In this document: in pieces, positions 34,595 through 42,694 of the stretch
Layout of the letters: every line of letters begins with the position of its first letter
How positions within the stretch are numbered: the first letter of the stretch is position 1
Source: Pseudomonas sp. 8O
GTDB taxonomy: Bacteria; Pseudomonadota; Gammaproteobacteria; Pseudomonadales; Pseudomonadaceae
Assembly (NCBI RefSeq): GCF_902506495.1
Contig: NZ_LR733263.1
Span: forward strand, 1 to 64,000
Direction of reading: 5' to 3'
DNA length: 64,000 nt
Made by a program: the position numbers and the translations under genes
The notes under the pieces: model-generated
Databases searched by the model: none
What the model saw: only the letters and a program-made list of their open reading frames with translations
Told to the model about the DNA's origin: nothing

Positions 34595-35464
34595 ATGCTG
34601 CGCGAGCTGAAAACCTTCGTCACCGTCGCTCGCCTGGGCACCTTCGCTGCCGCTGGCCAGCAGGTGGGGCTGACCCAGTCGGCGGTCAGCGCGCAGATGC
34701 GCGTATTGGAGCAGCACCTCGGCGTGCGCCTGTTCGACCGCAGCGGTCGCGCCGCCGTGCTCAACGCAGCCGGCCGCCACGCCCTGCCGCTGGCCGAGCA
34801 GATGCTTGCGCTGTACACGCAGATGGCGCTGCCGCAGGCGGCCGATCAGTGGCAGGGCGAGCTGCGCGTCGGCGCCATCGCCACCTTGCAGACCGGTCTG
34901 CTGGCCGAGGCGCTGCCGCGCTTTCGGCAACTGGCACCGCGGGTCGAACTGAAGCTGGTGCCGGGCGTGTCCTTGCAGCTGTTCAGCCAGCTGGATGCCG
35001 GTGAGCTGGATCTGGCGCTGTTGATCAAACCGCCGTTTGCCTTACCCAAGGAGCTGCTGGAGGTGCCGCTGGCGTGCGAGCCCTTCGTACTGATCGCACC
35101 CTTGGACGTGGACGGGGAAGACCCATTGCGCCTGCTCGCCAAGCAGCCTTTCGTGCGCTACGACCGCGCTTCGTTCGGCGGGCGCCAGGTGACGCGCTTC
35201 CTGCGTGAGCAACGCCTGAACGTGCGCGAGGCGCTGGAGCTGGATGAACTGGAAGCCATCGTGCGGCTGGTGGAAAACGGCATGGGCGTGGCCCTGGTAC
35301 CGCGTGCGGGCCTGTGGCTGCAAAGGCCGACGCGTCTGCGGGTGATCGAGCTGGGTGAGCTGACCTTCCATCGCGAGCTGGTCGCCCTGGTGCGCCGTGC
35401 GCAGCGCCAGCCGGCCCTGGATTGTTTGTTGAGCTGTCTGCTGTCGAGAGATGCGCCTTGGTAA
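34595..35464 (+). CDS. LysR-family transcription regulator
   Basis: A 289-residue LysR regulator. The winged helix occupies residues 1-60 (TFAAAGQQVGLTQSAVSAQMRVLEQHLGVRLFDR) and an effector domain spans about 90-285. The ATG at 34595 gives the standard N-terminus. It is divergent from the VOC gene with a 145-bp AT-rich gap between, the classic layout for a regulator and its target. The ligand is unknown. Confidence 0.88.
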   Translation: MLRELKTFVTVARLGTFAAAGQQVGLTQSAVSAQMRVLEQHLGVRLFDRSGRAAVLNAAGRHALPLAEQMLALYTQMALPQAADQWQGELRVGAIATLQTGLLAEALPRFRQLAPRVELKLVPGVSLQLFSQLDAGELDLALLIKPPFALPKELLEVPLACEPFVLIAPLDVDGEDPLRLLAKQPFVRYDRASFGGRQVTRFLREQRLNVREALELDELEAIVRLVENGMGVALVPRAGLWLQRPTRLRVIELGELTFHRELVALVRRAQRQPALDCLLSCLLSRDAPW

Positions 35465-35485
35465 TGGCCGCGCACTGCTGTCTGC

Positions 35486-35516
35486 GCCGGAAGTGACAGT
35501 TGCAGTCACTTCCGGC
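35486..35516. terminator. Perfect 12-bp hairpin between convergent genes
   Basis: GCCGGAAGTGAC and GTCACTTCCGGC pair perfectly around a 7-base loop (AGTTGCA). It lies between the LysR gene and the heme receptor gene. It lacks a T tract but is well placed to end both messages. Confidence 0.65.
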
Positions 35517-35523
35517 TGCCGGC

Positions 35524-38136
35524 TCAGATGTCCCAGACCAGGTTGATCGAGAAGTTGCGCCCCGGTTGAGTCAGGCGGTCGAGATTGGCGGGGGCGGTCA
35601 CGCCGGCCTCTCCGTTACCGTCGTAGCCGCGCACGTCGTCCCACTGCCAGTACTTCTTATCCGTCAGGTTGTACAGACCGGCATTGACGGTGAGATCGTC
35701 GGTCAGCTTGTAGTAGCCGGTCAGATCGACAATGCCATAGCCGGGTGTGGCGAACTGGCTGCCGTCGCCGGTCGGAGAGTTGAAGCCGCTTTGGTCGATG
35801 CGGGATTTGCGCTTGACCAGTGTCCAGTTCAGCAGGCCGCCGAAGCGTTCCTGCTCGTAGCCCAGACCGAATACGCCGGTCAGCGGGTTGATGCTGTTCA
35901 GCGGCTCGCCGGTTTCCTCGTCGCGACCACGGGCATAGGCGATCGAGCCTTGCGCGTACAGACCCGGCAGTGCGCCGAAGTTGTCCAGATTCAGGCGGCC
36001 CTTGGCTTCCGCACCACGAATGCTGGCACGGCTGATGTTGCGGCTCTGGAACACTGTCAGGCCGCCAGCTGCACCTACGGCATCCTCGTCGATGAAGTCG
36101 CGATAGCGGTTATAGAACACGGCCAGGCTGAAGCTGCCGCCCTCGAAGTTGCCACGCAGACCGGTCTCGAGACTGCGGCTGGTTTCCGGGTCGAGGTCGG
36201 GGTTGGGCTCCACGATGTAGGGCGGGTTGTTGTTCTGGAAGCGGCCATACATTTCCTTGGCCGTAGGTGTGCGGAAGCCTTCGGCGTACTGGGCGAAGCC
36301 GGTGTAGTGCTCATCGAAGGCATAGGTCACGCCGAGCTTGGGTGAAACGCGCTGCCAGGTCGTGCTCGCGCCTGTGGGGTCGAAGGTACTGCTTGCGGGG
36401 GCGCTGGCGAGGTACTCGTCGGTCAGATCGGGTTTGAGTTTGGTCCGGTCGTAGCGAACACCCGGCAGGAACGTCCACTGGTTCCAGCGGATTTCGTCTT
36501 GCAGAAATACGCCGTAGACATCGATGGTTGGATCCGGGAAGTCGCTCTGGGTGGTGAGGGTATCGCCGCTATTGCTGCTGATCGCGCCGACGGTGGGGCA
36601 GTTGGCGCCCAGCGCCCGCAGGCAGACGCCATAACCGCTGCGCTGGCCGGTGACTTCCTGGCGCTTGAGGTTGAAGCCGTAGGTCAGCAGGTGACCTGTT
36701 TCGCCCAGGGCGAAGGCCTTGTCCAGCTGTGCGTTGAGCACCCACTGGCGATCCTTGTAGTCGGTGCTGCGATAGCGCATCACGTCGCGGGTGATGGCCT
36801 GGGTAAAGAAGTTCCTGGGGGTGTAGCGCTCCTGGGTGCTCTGGTCGGTCTTGGCGATCTGGTAATTCAGGCTCCATTTCAGGCTGTCGGCCAGCAGACT
36901 GTCCAGCGCCAGGCTGTGCTCCAGGCCGAAGCGCTCGCGGGTGATGGTGTCGTTGCCAGCACGACTCGCGTAGTAGTTCTGTCCCGCACCGATGGTCGGG
37001 GCGTTGAACGGCCCACCGACGGCGCTGAGTTGATTGCTGTCGCGATCATCCTTGTATTTCTCATAGGTCAACTGCAGGCGGTCGCTGCCGTTGTAGTTCC
37101 AACCCAGTTTGGCCAGGACGTTGGTGGTGCGTACGTCTTCCGGATTGGCCGCAGTACGATCCAGGCCGGTACCGCCGTGATTGCCGTAGGATTCGGTCTC
37201 ATGGCCGTTGCGCTGTGACAGGTGCAGCAACGCATCGAAGTCCTCATGGCGACCGGCGACGGTGGCCGAGTTCAGCCAGCTTTCGTCGGCGGAGCTGTAG
37301 CCTGTCTTCAGGCGGGCGCCGCTGTTGCGGCCATCCTTGATGATGTCGTCAGCATCGAGGGTGAAGTAGCTCACCGCACCACCAATGGCATTGCTGCCGT
37401 ACAGGGCCGAGGCCGGGCCGCGGAGAATTTCCACCCGCTTGATGATCTCCGGGTCGACATAGTTGCGCTGGGTATTGGCATAGGGACCGTAGTAGAAGCT
37501 GGCAGGGATCTCGACGCCGTCGACCTGCGTCAACACCCGGTTACCATCGATGCCACGGATGTTGTAGCCGGTGAGGCCGGAGCGCTGACCAGTGCCACCG
37601 ACGGAGACGCCAGGCTCGTCGCGTACCAGCTGCTTGATGGTGTTGATGTTGTTGCGGTCCAGGATTGTTCGATCGCGCACGCTGACCGTGCTGGGAACGG
37701 CGTTTACATCCTGCTCGTGAAGCGTGGCGGTGACCGTAGTTGGTTGGAGGGCGAGCGATTGCGCAGGATTCTTCACCAGCACCACGCTACGTTCCCCAAC
37801 GCTGCGGTAGCTCAAACCGGTGCCTTCGAGCAGGCGCGCCAGGGCCAGCTCCGGCGATTGGCGGCCACTGGTTCCCGGCGAGTCGATGCCGTCGGCCAAT
37901 TGTGCCGGCAGGCCGATCTGCCACCCCGTGACGTCGCTGAATGCGTTCAGCGCCGAAACCAGGGGCTGGCGCTCGATGGCGAAGCGGTAACCGCTCTGGC
38001 TCTGCTGCTGTGCTGCAGGCGACGGCTCGGCAGCGTTGGCCAGCGGCAGGCTGGCGCAGGCGATGGAGAGTGCCAGCAGCGACAGGCTGGCGGTGGACAG
38101 TCGCGGGAAATGCGGGCGCCTGGTGTGAAGGGGCAT
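35524..38136 (-). CDS. TonB-dependent heme receptor with STN signalling domain (HxuA type)
   Basis: An 870-residue outer-membrane receptor. A signal peptide (1-36, ending ANA) leads to an STN domain (about 50-115) that talks to an anti-sigma factor, then the plug and a 22-strand barrel ending in Trp-Asp-Ile. GFRTPTAKEMY and EPNPDLDPETS match the FRAP and NPNL boxes of heme/hemoglobin receptors. It is the receptor of the sigma/anti-sigma pair encoded just upstream. A Fur-like site lies 38 bases before the start. Heme oxygenase is encoded 2 kb away. No hemophore gene is seen, so an Hxu-type and not a Has-type system is inferred. Confidence 0.92.
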   Translation of the reverse strand: MPLHTRRPHFPRLSTASLSLLALSIACASLPLANAAEPSPAAQQQSQSGYRFAIERQPLVSALNAFSDVTGWQIGLPAQLADGIDSPGTSGRQSPELALARLLEGTGLSYRSVGERSVVLVKNPAQSLALQPTTVTATLHEQDVNAVPSTVSVRDRTILDRNNINTIKQLVRDEPGVSVGGTGQRSGLTGYNIRGIDGNRVLTQVDGVEIPASFYYGPYANTQRNYVDPEIIKRVEILRGPASALYGSNAIGGAVSYFTLDADDIIKDGRNSGARLKTGYSSADESWLNSATVAGRHEDFDALLHLSQRNGHETESYGNHGGTGLDRTAANPEDVRTTNVLAKLGWNYNGSDRLQLTYEKYKDDRDSNQLSAVGGPFNAPTIGAGQNYYASRAGNDTITRERFGLEHSLALDSLLADSLKWSLNYQIAKTDQSTQERYTPRNFFTQAITRDVMRYRSTDYKDRQWVLNAQLDKAFALGETGHLLTYGFNLKRQEVTGQRSGYGVCLRALGANCPTVGAISSNSGDTLTTQSDFPDPTIDVYGVFLQDEIRWNQWTFLPGVRYDRTKLKPDLTDEYLASAPASSTFDPTGASTTWQRVSPKLGVTYAFDEHYTGFAQYAEGFRTPTAKEMYGRFQNNNPPYIVEPNPDLDPETSRSLETGLRGNFEGGSFSLAVFYNRYRDFIDEDAVGAAGGLTVFQSRNISRASIRGAEAKGRLNLDNFGALPGLYAQGSIAYARGRDEETGEPLNSINPLTGVFGLGYEQERFGGLLNWTLVKRKSRIDQSGFNSPTGDGSQFATPGYGIVDLTGYYKLTDDLTVNAGLYNLTDKKYWQWDDVRGYDGNGEAGVTAPANLDRLTQPGRNFSINLVWDI

Positions 38137-38173
38137 CGTTGTGCTCTCTGCGGGTGTCGTCGGAAGGTCAGTT

Positions 38174-38192
38174 AATGCGAATTATTTGCATT
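38174..38192. promoter_or_regulatory. Fur-box-like operator of the heme receptor gene
   Basis: AATGCGAATTATTTGCATT is a 9-1-9 inverted repeat with one mismatch, matching the Fur pattern. It lies 38-56 bases before the receptor start. Iron repression of the receptor is inferred. Confidence 0.75.
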
Positions 38193-38240
38193 GTTATGAC
38201 GGGACGAACGAAGCCCTCTTGGAGCGTAAAAATTCTTTTC

Positions 38241-39257
38241 TCAGTTGAGAATCAGCAGCGATGGGTACTCTTGAAGCTGCGCCGAGGTCACCTGCGCCAG
38301 CGAGCGCATGATGTCGGCCGGTTCGCTCAGGCGATAGTTGCCGGTGATGCGCAGGTCATCCAGACGGGCGTTGCGGTTGATGATCCAGCCGGGGTAGTAG
38401 CGGCGCAGTTCATCCAGGACTTCGTGCAAAGGGCGGTCATCGAAGATCAGGCGCCCCTGAACCCACGCGAGCTGATTGGCTGTGGCGCCGTGTATGCGCT
38501 TGCCGACACCGTCCGGGCCGACACGGATGCTATCGCCGCTTACCAGGTAGATGCGCGTGTCGTTGCCGCGCGCATGCACTTCGATCTCGCCCCGCTCGAC
38601 GCTGACTTCGGCGGTATCGTCGAGGTAGCGCACGGAGAATGCGGTGCCGCGTACCGATATCAGAACGGGGCCAGCGGCAACCTGAAAGGGGCGGCTGCTG
38701 TCCTTGGCGACATCGAAATAGGCTTCGCCTCTGAGCAACTGCGTGACGCGCTGACTCGCGTCGATCTGGCTGGAGAACGCGCTACCGGTGTTGAGCAGAA
38801 CGTGCGAGCCATCGGCCAGATCCAGGCTCTGGCGTTGGCCAACGGCAGTGACATGATCGGCGCGCAGGTGCAGCAGCAGATCGCTTTGCAGGGTGATGCC
38901 GACCACCAGCAGCAGCGAGGCGGCGATCGCCAGCTTTCTACCGATGCGCCGCGAGCGCCCGGGCGCCGGTTGTCTGCGCTGCTCCAGGCGCGCGGCTGCG
39001 GTGACCAGCGTGGATGATTGCCAGCACTGTTGCGCACGCTCGAATGCTTCGGCATTGGCAGGGGAGGCGGCCAGCCATTCGGTGAATCGCGCCCGGCAAT
39101 CATCGTCCGCATGTTCCAGCAGAAGCAGCCAGTCCAGCGCCTGGCTCAGCGATGCGTCGCTGTCGTTGGGGGTTCCCTGCTGCGGGTGCATCGGGCTGTT
39201 CTCGAAACCGGGGGGCGATATTCTGGCCGAAGGTGCGGGTGAGCGATAGTTGCTCAT
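38241..39257 (-). CDS. FecR-type anti-sigma factor
   Basis: A 338-residue anti-sigma factor. Residues 1-100 form the cytoplasmic sigma-binding DUF4880-like domain (ALDWLLLLEHADDDCRARFTEWLAASPANAEAFERA). One membrane segment spans about 108-124 (LAIAASLLLVVGITLQ). A periplasmic FecR domain follows (GQRQSLDLADGSHVLLNTGS; RGEAYFDVAKD), with a secretin-like C-terminus. The ATG at 39257 overlaps the sigma factor stop as ATGA, which decided the start. It relays heme-bound receptor status to the sigma factor. Confidence 0.92.
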   Translation of the reverse strand: MSNYRSPAPSARISPPGFENSPMHPQQGTPNDSDASLSQALDWLLLLEHADDDCRARFTEWLAASPANAEAFERAQQCWQSSTLVTAAARLEQRRQPAPGRSRRIGRKLAIAASLLLVVGITLQSDLLLHLRADHVTAVGQRQSLDLADGSHVLLNTGSAFSSQIDASQRVTQLLRGEAYFDVAKDSSRPFQVAAGPVLISVRGTAFSVRYLDDTAEVSVERGEIEVHARGNDTRIYLVSGDSIRVGPDGVGKRIHGATANQLAWVQGRLIFDDRPLHEVLDELRRYYPGWIINRNARLDDLRITGNYRLSEPADIMRSLAQVTSAQLQEYPSLLILN

Positions 39258-39775
39258 GTCGGAGGCGCGAGGCGCTCGAGCAGGGTCATGCACAGGGTCA
39301 TGATCAACTTGAGCTCTTTCTGCACCGTGCTGGCTGACACGCCGAGCTCTGCAGCGATCTCGGCATAGCCCTGACCATGCAGACGGCTGAGGATGAAGAT
39401 GCGCTGCTGGCGTTCGCTCAACTGCTCCAGTGCGTTGCCCAGCCGTTGCAGCAGGCGTTCGGCGTGCAGACTGTCTTCGCTGGATGAACCCGGAGCGGGA
39501 ACGGCCTGCATGATGGCGTCCGGCACGTCATCGAGCATGGTGCGTGACTGCATGCGCTCGCGGCGCAAGTGGTCGAGCGCCAGATTGCGGCCTGTCTGGA
39601 AGAGAAAGGGTTCGAGGTGATCGACCGGTTTGTCGCGCAGGCTACGGGCGACCCGCAGGTAGGTTTCCTGCACCAGCTCCTCGGCGATGCTGGCGTTCTT
39701 CACGATTTTTACCAGCGTGCGCAGCAGCGGGGTGCGCTGGCTGATGAATACGCTGTCTAGATTGGAGATGGTCAC
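39254..39775 (-). CDS. FecI-type ECF sigma factor
   Basis: A 173-residue extracytoplasmic-function sigma factor. Region 2 (about 25-90) includes NASIAEELVQETYLRVARS, and region 4 (about 115-165) includes LSERQQRIFILSRLHGQGYAEIAAELGVSASTVQKEL. A longer frame begins with GTG at 39817, but that codon sits inside an AT-rich Fur-like dyad (39803-39817). The GTG at 39775 gives the normal FecI N-terminus and was chosen. It should transcribe the heme receptor gene when heme is bound. Confidence 0.88.
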   Translation of the reverse strand: MTISNLDSVFISQRTPLLRTLVKIVKNASIAEELVQETYLRVARSLRDKPVDHLEPFLFQTGRNLALDHLRRERMQSRTMLDDVPDAIMQAVPAPGSSSEDSLHAERLLQRLGNALEQLSERQQRIFILSRLHGQGYAEIAAELGVSASTVQKELKLIMTLCMTLLERLAPPT

Positions 39776-39802
39776 TGGCAAGCCTGATTCGCCGACTACT
39801 TC

Positions 39803-39817
39803 GTGAATAATAATCAC
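39803..39817. promoter_or_regulatory. Fur-like dyad before the sigma factor gene
   Basis: GTGAATAATAATCAC is a dyad with 4-bp perfect arms in an AT-rich stretch, 28 bases before the chosen sigma start. By analogy with fecI-type genes it is a candidate Fur site. It is weaker than the site at 38174. Confidence 0.5.
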
Positions 39818-40015
39818 TTTTAATAAGGCCGGATAGCGAGCGCGTGCGCGAAGCCCGTCTGCAGTGTCATATCCCTGTGTTTCGCTTTATTTTTACGGAG
39901 CTTGGCAGGTTCGTTCGTCTTTATAAGGCAGTGGCGGTCTAACGTCCTGCACGCTTCATCGAGCGGTGCAGGGGACGGGCTGCCTTACTTCATGCCAGTC
40001 ATCAGCGAGCTTTCC

Positions 40016-40606
40016 ATGACCGCCTCTTCGCAACTGTCCCATCCGCTGCGTTCGCAGCGCCTGAACCAGATTACCCACGAGCCGCACAGTCACCTCGACA
40101 ATCTGGTCAAGAGCCATGATCCGTTCGGGAGCCCGGAGCGGTTTTCTCACTTCGTGGCCGCCCAATATCTGTTCCAGCGTGATCTGGAAAATCTCTATAA
40201 CGACCCGCAGCTGATCAGGCTGGTGCCTGATCTGCCGCAGCGCTGCCGTGTCGAGCAGGCCGTGCTGGACCTGGCCGATCTGCAGCGCGCACTGCCAGAG
40301 GGCGATGACGCCATCCGCAACAAGGTCATGGGCACCGGCGAAGCGCTGGCCTGGCTGTTCGTTTCCGAAGGCTCCAAGCTGGGCGCCGCTTTCCTGCTCA
40401 AGCGCATGCCGGCGCTGGGCCTGAGCGAGACCTTTGGCGCGCGTCATCTGGGTGAGCCGGAAGGTGGTCGCGCGCAGGGTTGGAAGGCGTTTACCGCCGT
40501 GCTCGACAGCGTCGAACTGGATGCCGAGCAGGAGCGTCTGGCCGAGGTAGCGGCCATCGCGGCCTTCGAGCGTTTCACCGTCCACCTGGAACGCTGCTTT
40601 GCCTGA
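40016..40606 (+). CDS. hemO: Heme oxygenase HemO/PigA, biliverdin-producing
   Basis: A 196-residue bacterial heme oxygenase of the HemO/PigA type. It opens heme to biliverdin, CO and iron in the cytoplasm. Marks of the family are RSQRLNQITHEPH (residues 12-24, with His24 as probable axial ligand and Asn17 in the position of Asn19 of P. aeruginosa HemO, linked to its unusual cleavage site), FVSEGSKLGAAFL and FGARHLGEPEGGRAQGWK. The ATG at 40016 gives the expected N-terminus. It diverges from the heme sigma/anti-sigma/receptor genes, completing heme uptake and use, and is followed by an overlapping ybaN-like gene. Confidence 0.94.
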   Translation: MTASSQLSHPLRSQRLNQITHEPHSHLDNLVKSHDPFGSPERFSHFVAAQYLFQRDLENLYNDPQLIRLVPDLPQRCRVEQAVLDLADLQRALPEGDDAIRNKVMGTGEALAWLFVSEGSKLGAAFLLKRMPALGLSETFGARHLGEPEGGRAQGWKAFTAVLDSVELDAEQERLAEVAAIAAFERFTVHLERCFA

Positions 40607-40997
40607 AATCACGCTGGCGCGTTCGGCCTGGCAGCGTTGGCTATGGCTGCTGTTGGCCTACCTGAGCATCGGCATGGCCATGCTCGGGGTAATACTGCCG
40701 GGCCTGCCCACGACCGAGTTCGTGCTGTTGGCGGCCTGGGCAGCGTCGCGCAGTTCGCCGCGTCTGGCCGCGTGGCTGGAGAATCATCGGGTGTTCGGCC
40801 CGCTGCTGCGCGACTGGAAGAACGGCGGCCTGATCGCCCGGCGTATCAAGTGGGTGGCGAGTGGCAGCATGCTGCTAGCGCTGATCATCCTGCTGCTGAC
40901 CGTCGATCACCTGCCTTCCGTGCTGTTCGCCGCTGCCGGCATGAGTTGCGGCGCACTGTTCATCTGGACGCGTCCGGAAAAAACCAGAGCCGAGTAG
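40599..40997 (+). CDS. YbaN-like DUF454 inner-membrane protein
   Basis: A 132-residue DUF454 protein with three or four membrane segments (about 18-50 and 88-122) and the family core LPGLPTTEFVLLAAWAASRSSPRLAAWLENHRVFGPLLRDW. Start is TTG at 40599, overlapping the hemO stop by 8 bases, so it is co-translated. Function unknown. In several pseudomonads a ybaN-like gene follows heme oxygenase, so a link to heme use is plausible. Confidence 0.82.
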   Translation: MPEITLARSAWQRWLWLLLAYLSIGMAMLGVILPGLPTTEFVLLAAWAASRSSPRLAAWLENHRVFGPLLRDWKNGGLIARRIKWVASGSMLLALIILLLTVDHLPSVLFAAAGMSCGALFIWTRPEKTRAE

Positions 40998-41094
40998 GGT
41001 GCGCCGTGCGCACCGACGATTTCGGATGATCGTAGCCCGGATGCAATCCGGGGCGGTTACCGCGTTGCGCCCTGGTGCGCACGGCGCACCCTAC
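40994..41094. repeat. Nested REP-like element: family B unit inside a family A pair
   Basis: GTAGGGTGCGCCGTGCGCACC (40994-41014) and GGTGCGCACGGCGCACCCTAC (41074-41094) are exact inverted copies 80 bp apart, center to center. Between them lies GTAGCCCGGATGCAATCCGG (41032-41051), a family B unit. The nesting looks like one repeat landing inside another. Confidence 0.8.
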
Positions 41095-41190
41095 GGATCG
41101 CCGAGTGCCCGCCGATGCATGCCGCACATGAAAATGCCGCGCAGCTTTGCAGCGGCGCGGCATCGGGTAAGGCGAGGCTTTCAGCGGCGA

Positions 41191-41961
41191 TCAGAACGCC
41201 GGGACAACGGCGCCTTTGTACTTCTCTTCGATGAACTGCTTCACCTCGGCGCTGTGCAGGGCTTTGACCAGCTTCTGTACGGCGTCGCTGTCCTTGTTGT
41301 CGGCGCGGGTCACCAGGATGTTGACGTACGGCGAGTCGCTGCCTTCAATGGCCAGGGCATCCTGGGTCGGGTTCAGCTTGGCTTCCAGGGCGTAGTTGGT
41401 GTTGATCAGGGCGAGGTCGACCTGGCTCAGCACGCGCGGCAGGGTGGCCGCTTCCAGTTCACGCACCTTGATCGCCTTCGGGTTCTCGACGATGTCCTTC
41501 GGCGTGGCGAGGATGCCGGCTTCCGGTTTGAGCGTGATCACACCGGCTTTCTGCAGCAGCAGCAGGGCGCGGCCGCCATTGGTGGCGTCGTTGGGGATGG
41601 CCACGGTGGCGCCCTGCGGCAGCTCGCTGAGGTCCTTGATCTTGCTCGAGTACGCGCCGAAGGGCTCGACGTGCACACCGGCAACGCTGACCAGATCGGT
41701 CTTGCGGCTGGCATTGAACTCGTCCAGGTACGGCTGGTGCTGGAAGAAGTTGGCGTCGAGGTTCTTCTGCTGCACCTGCAGGTTGGGCTGCACGTAGTCG
41801 GTGAACACGCGCACCTTCAGCTCCACGCCTTCTTTGGCCAGGGCCGGTTTGACGAACTCGAGGATCTCCGCGTGCGGCACCGGGGTGGCGGCGACGTTGA
41901 GGGTTTCGGCCTGGGCCGAGAAGGCCGCGCAGGCGGCCAGGGCAGTCAGCAGTTTCTTCAT
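41191..41961 (-). CDS. metQ: Methionine ABC transporter binding protein MetQ
   Basis: A 256-residue NlpA/MetQ-family binding protein. A signal peptide ends SAQA (about residue 18) without a lipobox cysteine, so it should be soluble in the periplasm. Family runs are ATPVPHAEILEFV, FFQHQPYLDEFN and IPNDATNGGRALLLLQKAG. It is the last gene of metN-metI-metQ. The ATG at 41961 gives the signal peptide. It takes up methionine, probably both isomers, as in E. coli. Confidence 0.92.
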   Translation of the reverse strand: MKKLLTALAACAAFSAQAETLNVAATPVPHAEILEFVKPALAKEGVELKVRVFTDYVQPNLQVQQKNLDANFFQHQPYLDEFNASRKTDLVSVAGVHVEPFGAYSSKIKDLSELPQGATVAIPNDATNGGRALLLLQKAGVITLKPEAGILATPKDIVENPKAIKVRELEAATLPRVLSQVDLALINTNYALEAKLNPTQDALAIEGSDSPYVNILVTRADNKDSDAVQKLVKALHSAEVKQFIEEKYKGAVVPAF

Positions 41962-42025
41962 TTCAAGGTTCCTTTTGGGAAGGTTGGCGCGGGTCTCGCG
42001 GGTGGCGAGTCGCCGCTTTTCATAA

Positions 42026-42694
42026 TCACTTGCGAGAAAAATGTACGACCAGGCGATCACCGACCATCTGCAGCACCTGCACCAGAATCAGCAGCAGGAT
42101 CACGGTCACGGCCATCACGTCCGGTTGGTAGCGTTGGTAGCCGTAGCGCACGGCCAGGTCGCCTAGACCACCGCCGCCGATCAGGCCGCTCATGGCGGTG
42201 TAGGACACCAGGGTAATCGCGGTGACGGTGGTGGCCGCGAGCAGACCGGGCAACGCCTCGGGCAGCAGCGCGCGGGTGATGATCTGCCAGGTGGTGGCGC
42301 CCATGGCCTGAGTCGCTTCGATGATGCCGCGCTCGACTTCGCGCAGGGCGGTTTCCACCAGGCGCGCGAAGAACGGCGTGGCGCCCACCACCAGCGGCGG
42401 AATGGCGCCGGCCACACCCAGCGAGGTACCGACCAGCAGCTCGGTGAAGGGGATCATCAGGATCAAGAGGATGACGAAGGGCACCGAACGCAGGATGTTC
42501 ACCACCAGCGACAGCGCGCCGTAAAGGGCCTTCTGCTCGAACAGCTGACGTGGGCCGGTGAGGAAAAGCAGCACGCCGAGCGGCAGGCCGAGCAGCACGG
42601 TGAACAGCATCGAGCCGAGCAGCATGTTCAGGGTGTCGAGGCTGGCCTGCCAGATTTCCGGCCAGAATACGTTGGGCAGCAGTTGTTCGAGCAT
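42026..42694 (-). CDS. metI: Methionine ABC transporter permease MetI
   Basis: A 222-residue permease with five predicted membrane helices and the ABC-permease EAA-type loop (EATQAMGATTWQIITRALLPEALPGLLA, about residues 125-152). Its ATG overlaps the metN stop (ATGA), and metQ begins 64 bases after its end. Confidence 0.94.
   Translation of the reverse strand: MLEQLLPNVFWPEIWQASLDTLNMLLGSMLFTVLLGLPLGVLLFLTGPRQLFEQKALYGALSLVVNILRSVPFVILLILMIPFTELLVGTSLGVAGAIPPLVVGATPFFARLVETALREVERGIIEATQAMGATTWQIITRALLPEALPGLLAATTVTAITLVSYTAMSGLIGGGGLGDLAVRYGYQRYQPDVMAVTVILLLILVQVLQMVGDRLVVHFSRK

Noticed and set aside
35524-38136. HasR-type hemophore receptor or ferric citrate receptor
   Set aside because: No hemophore (hasA) or export genes are nearby, and the FRTP/NPDL heme boxes plus hemO argue against ferric citrate.
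40994-41094. Regular repeats that might be a CRISPR array
   Set aside because: The copies are inverted, not direct. There are no evenly spaced unique spacers and no cas genes in the window.
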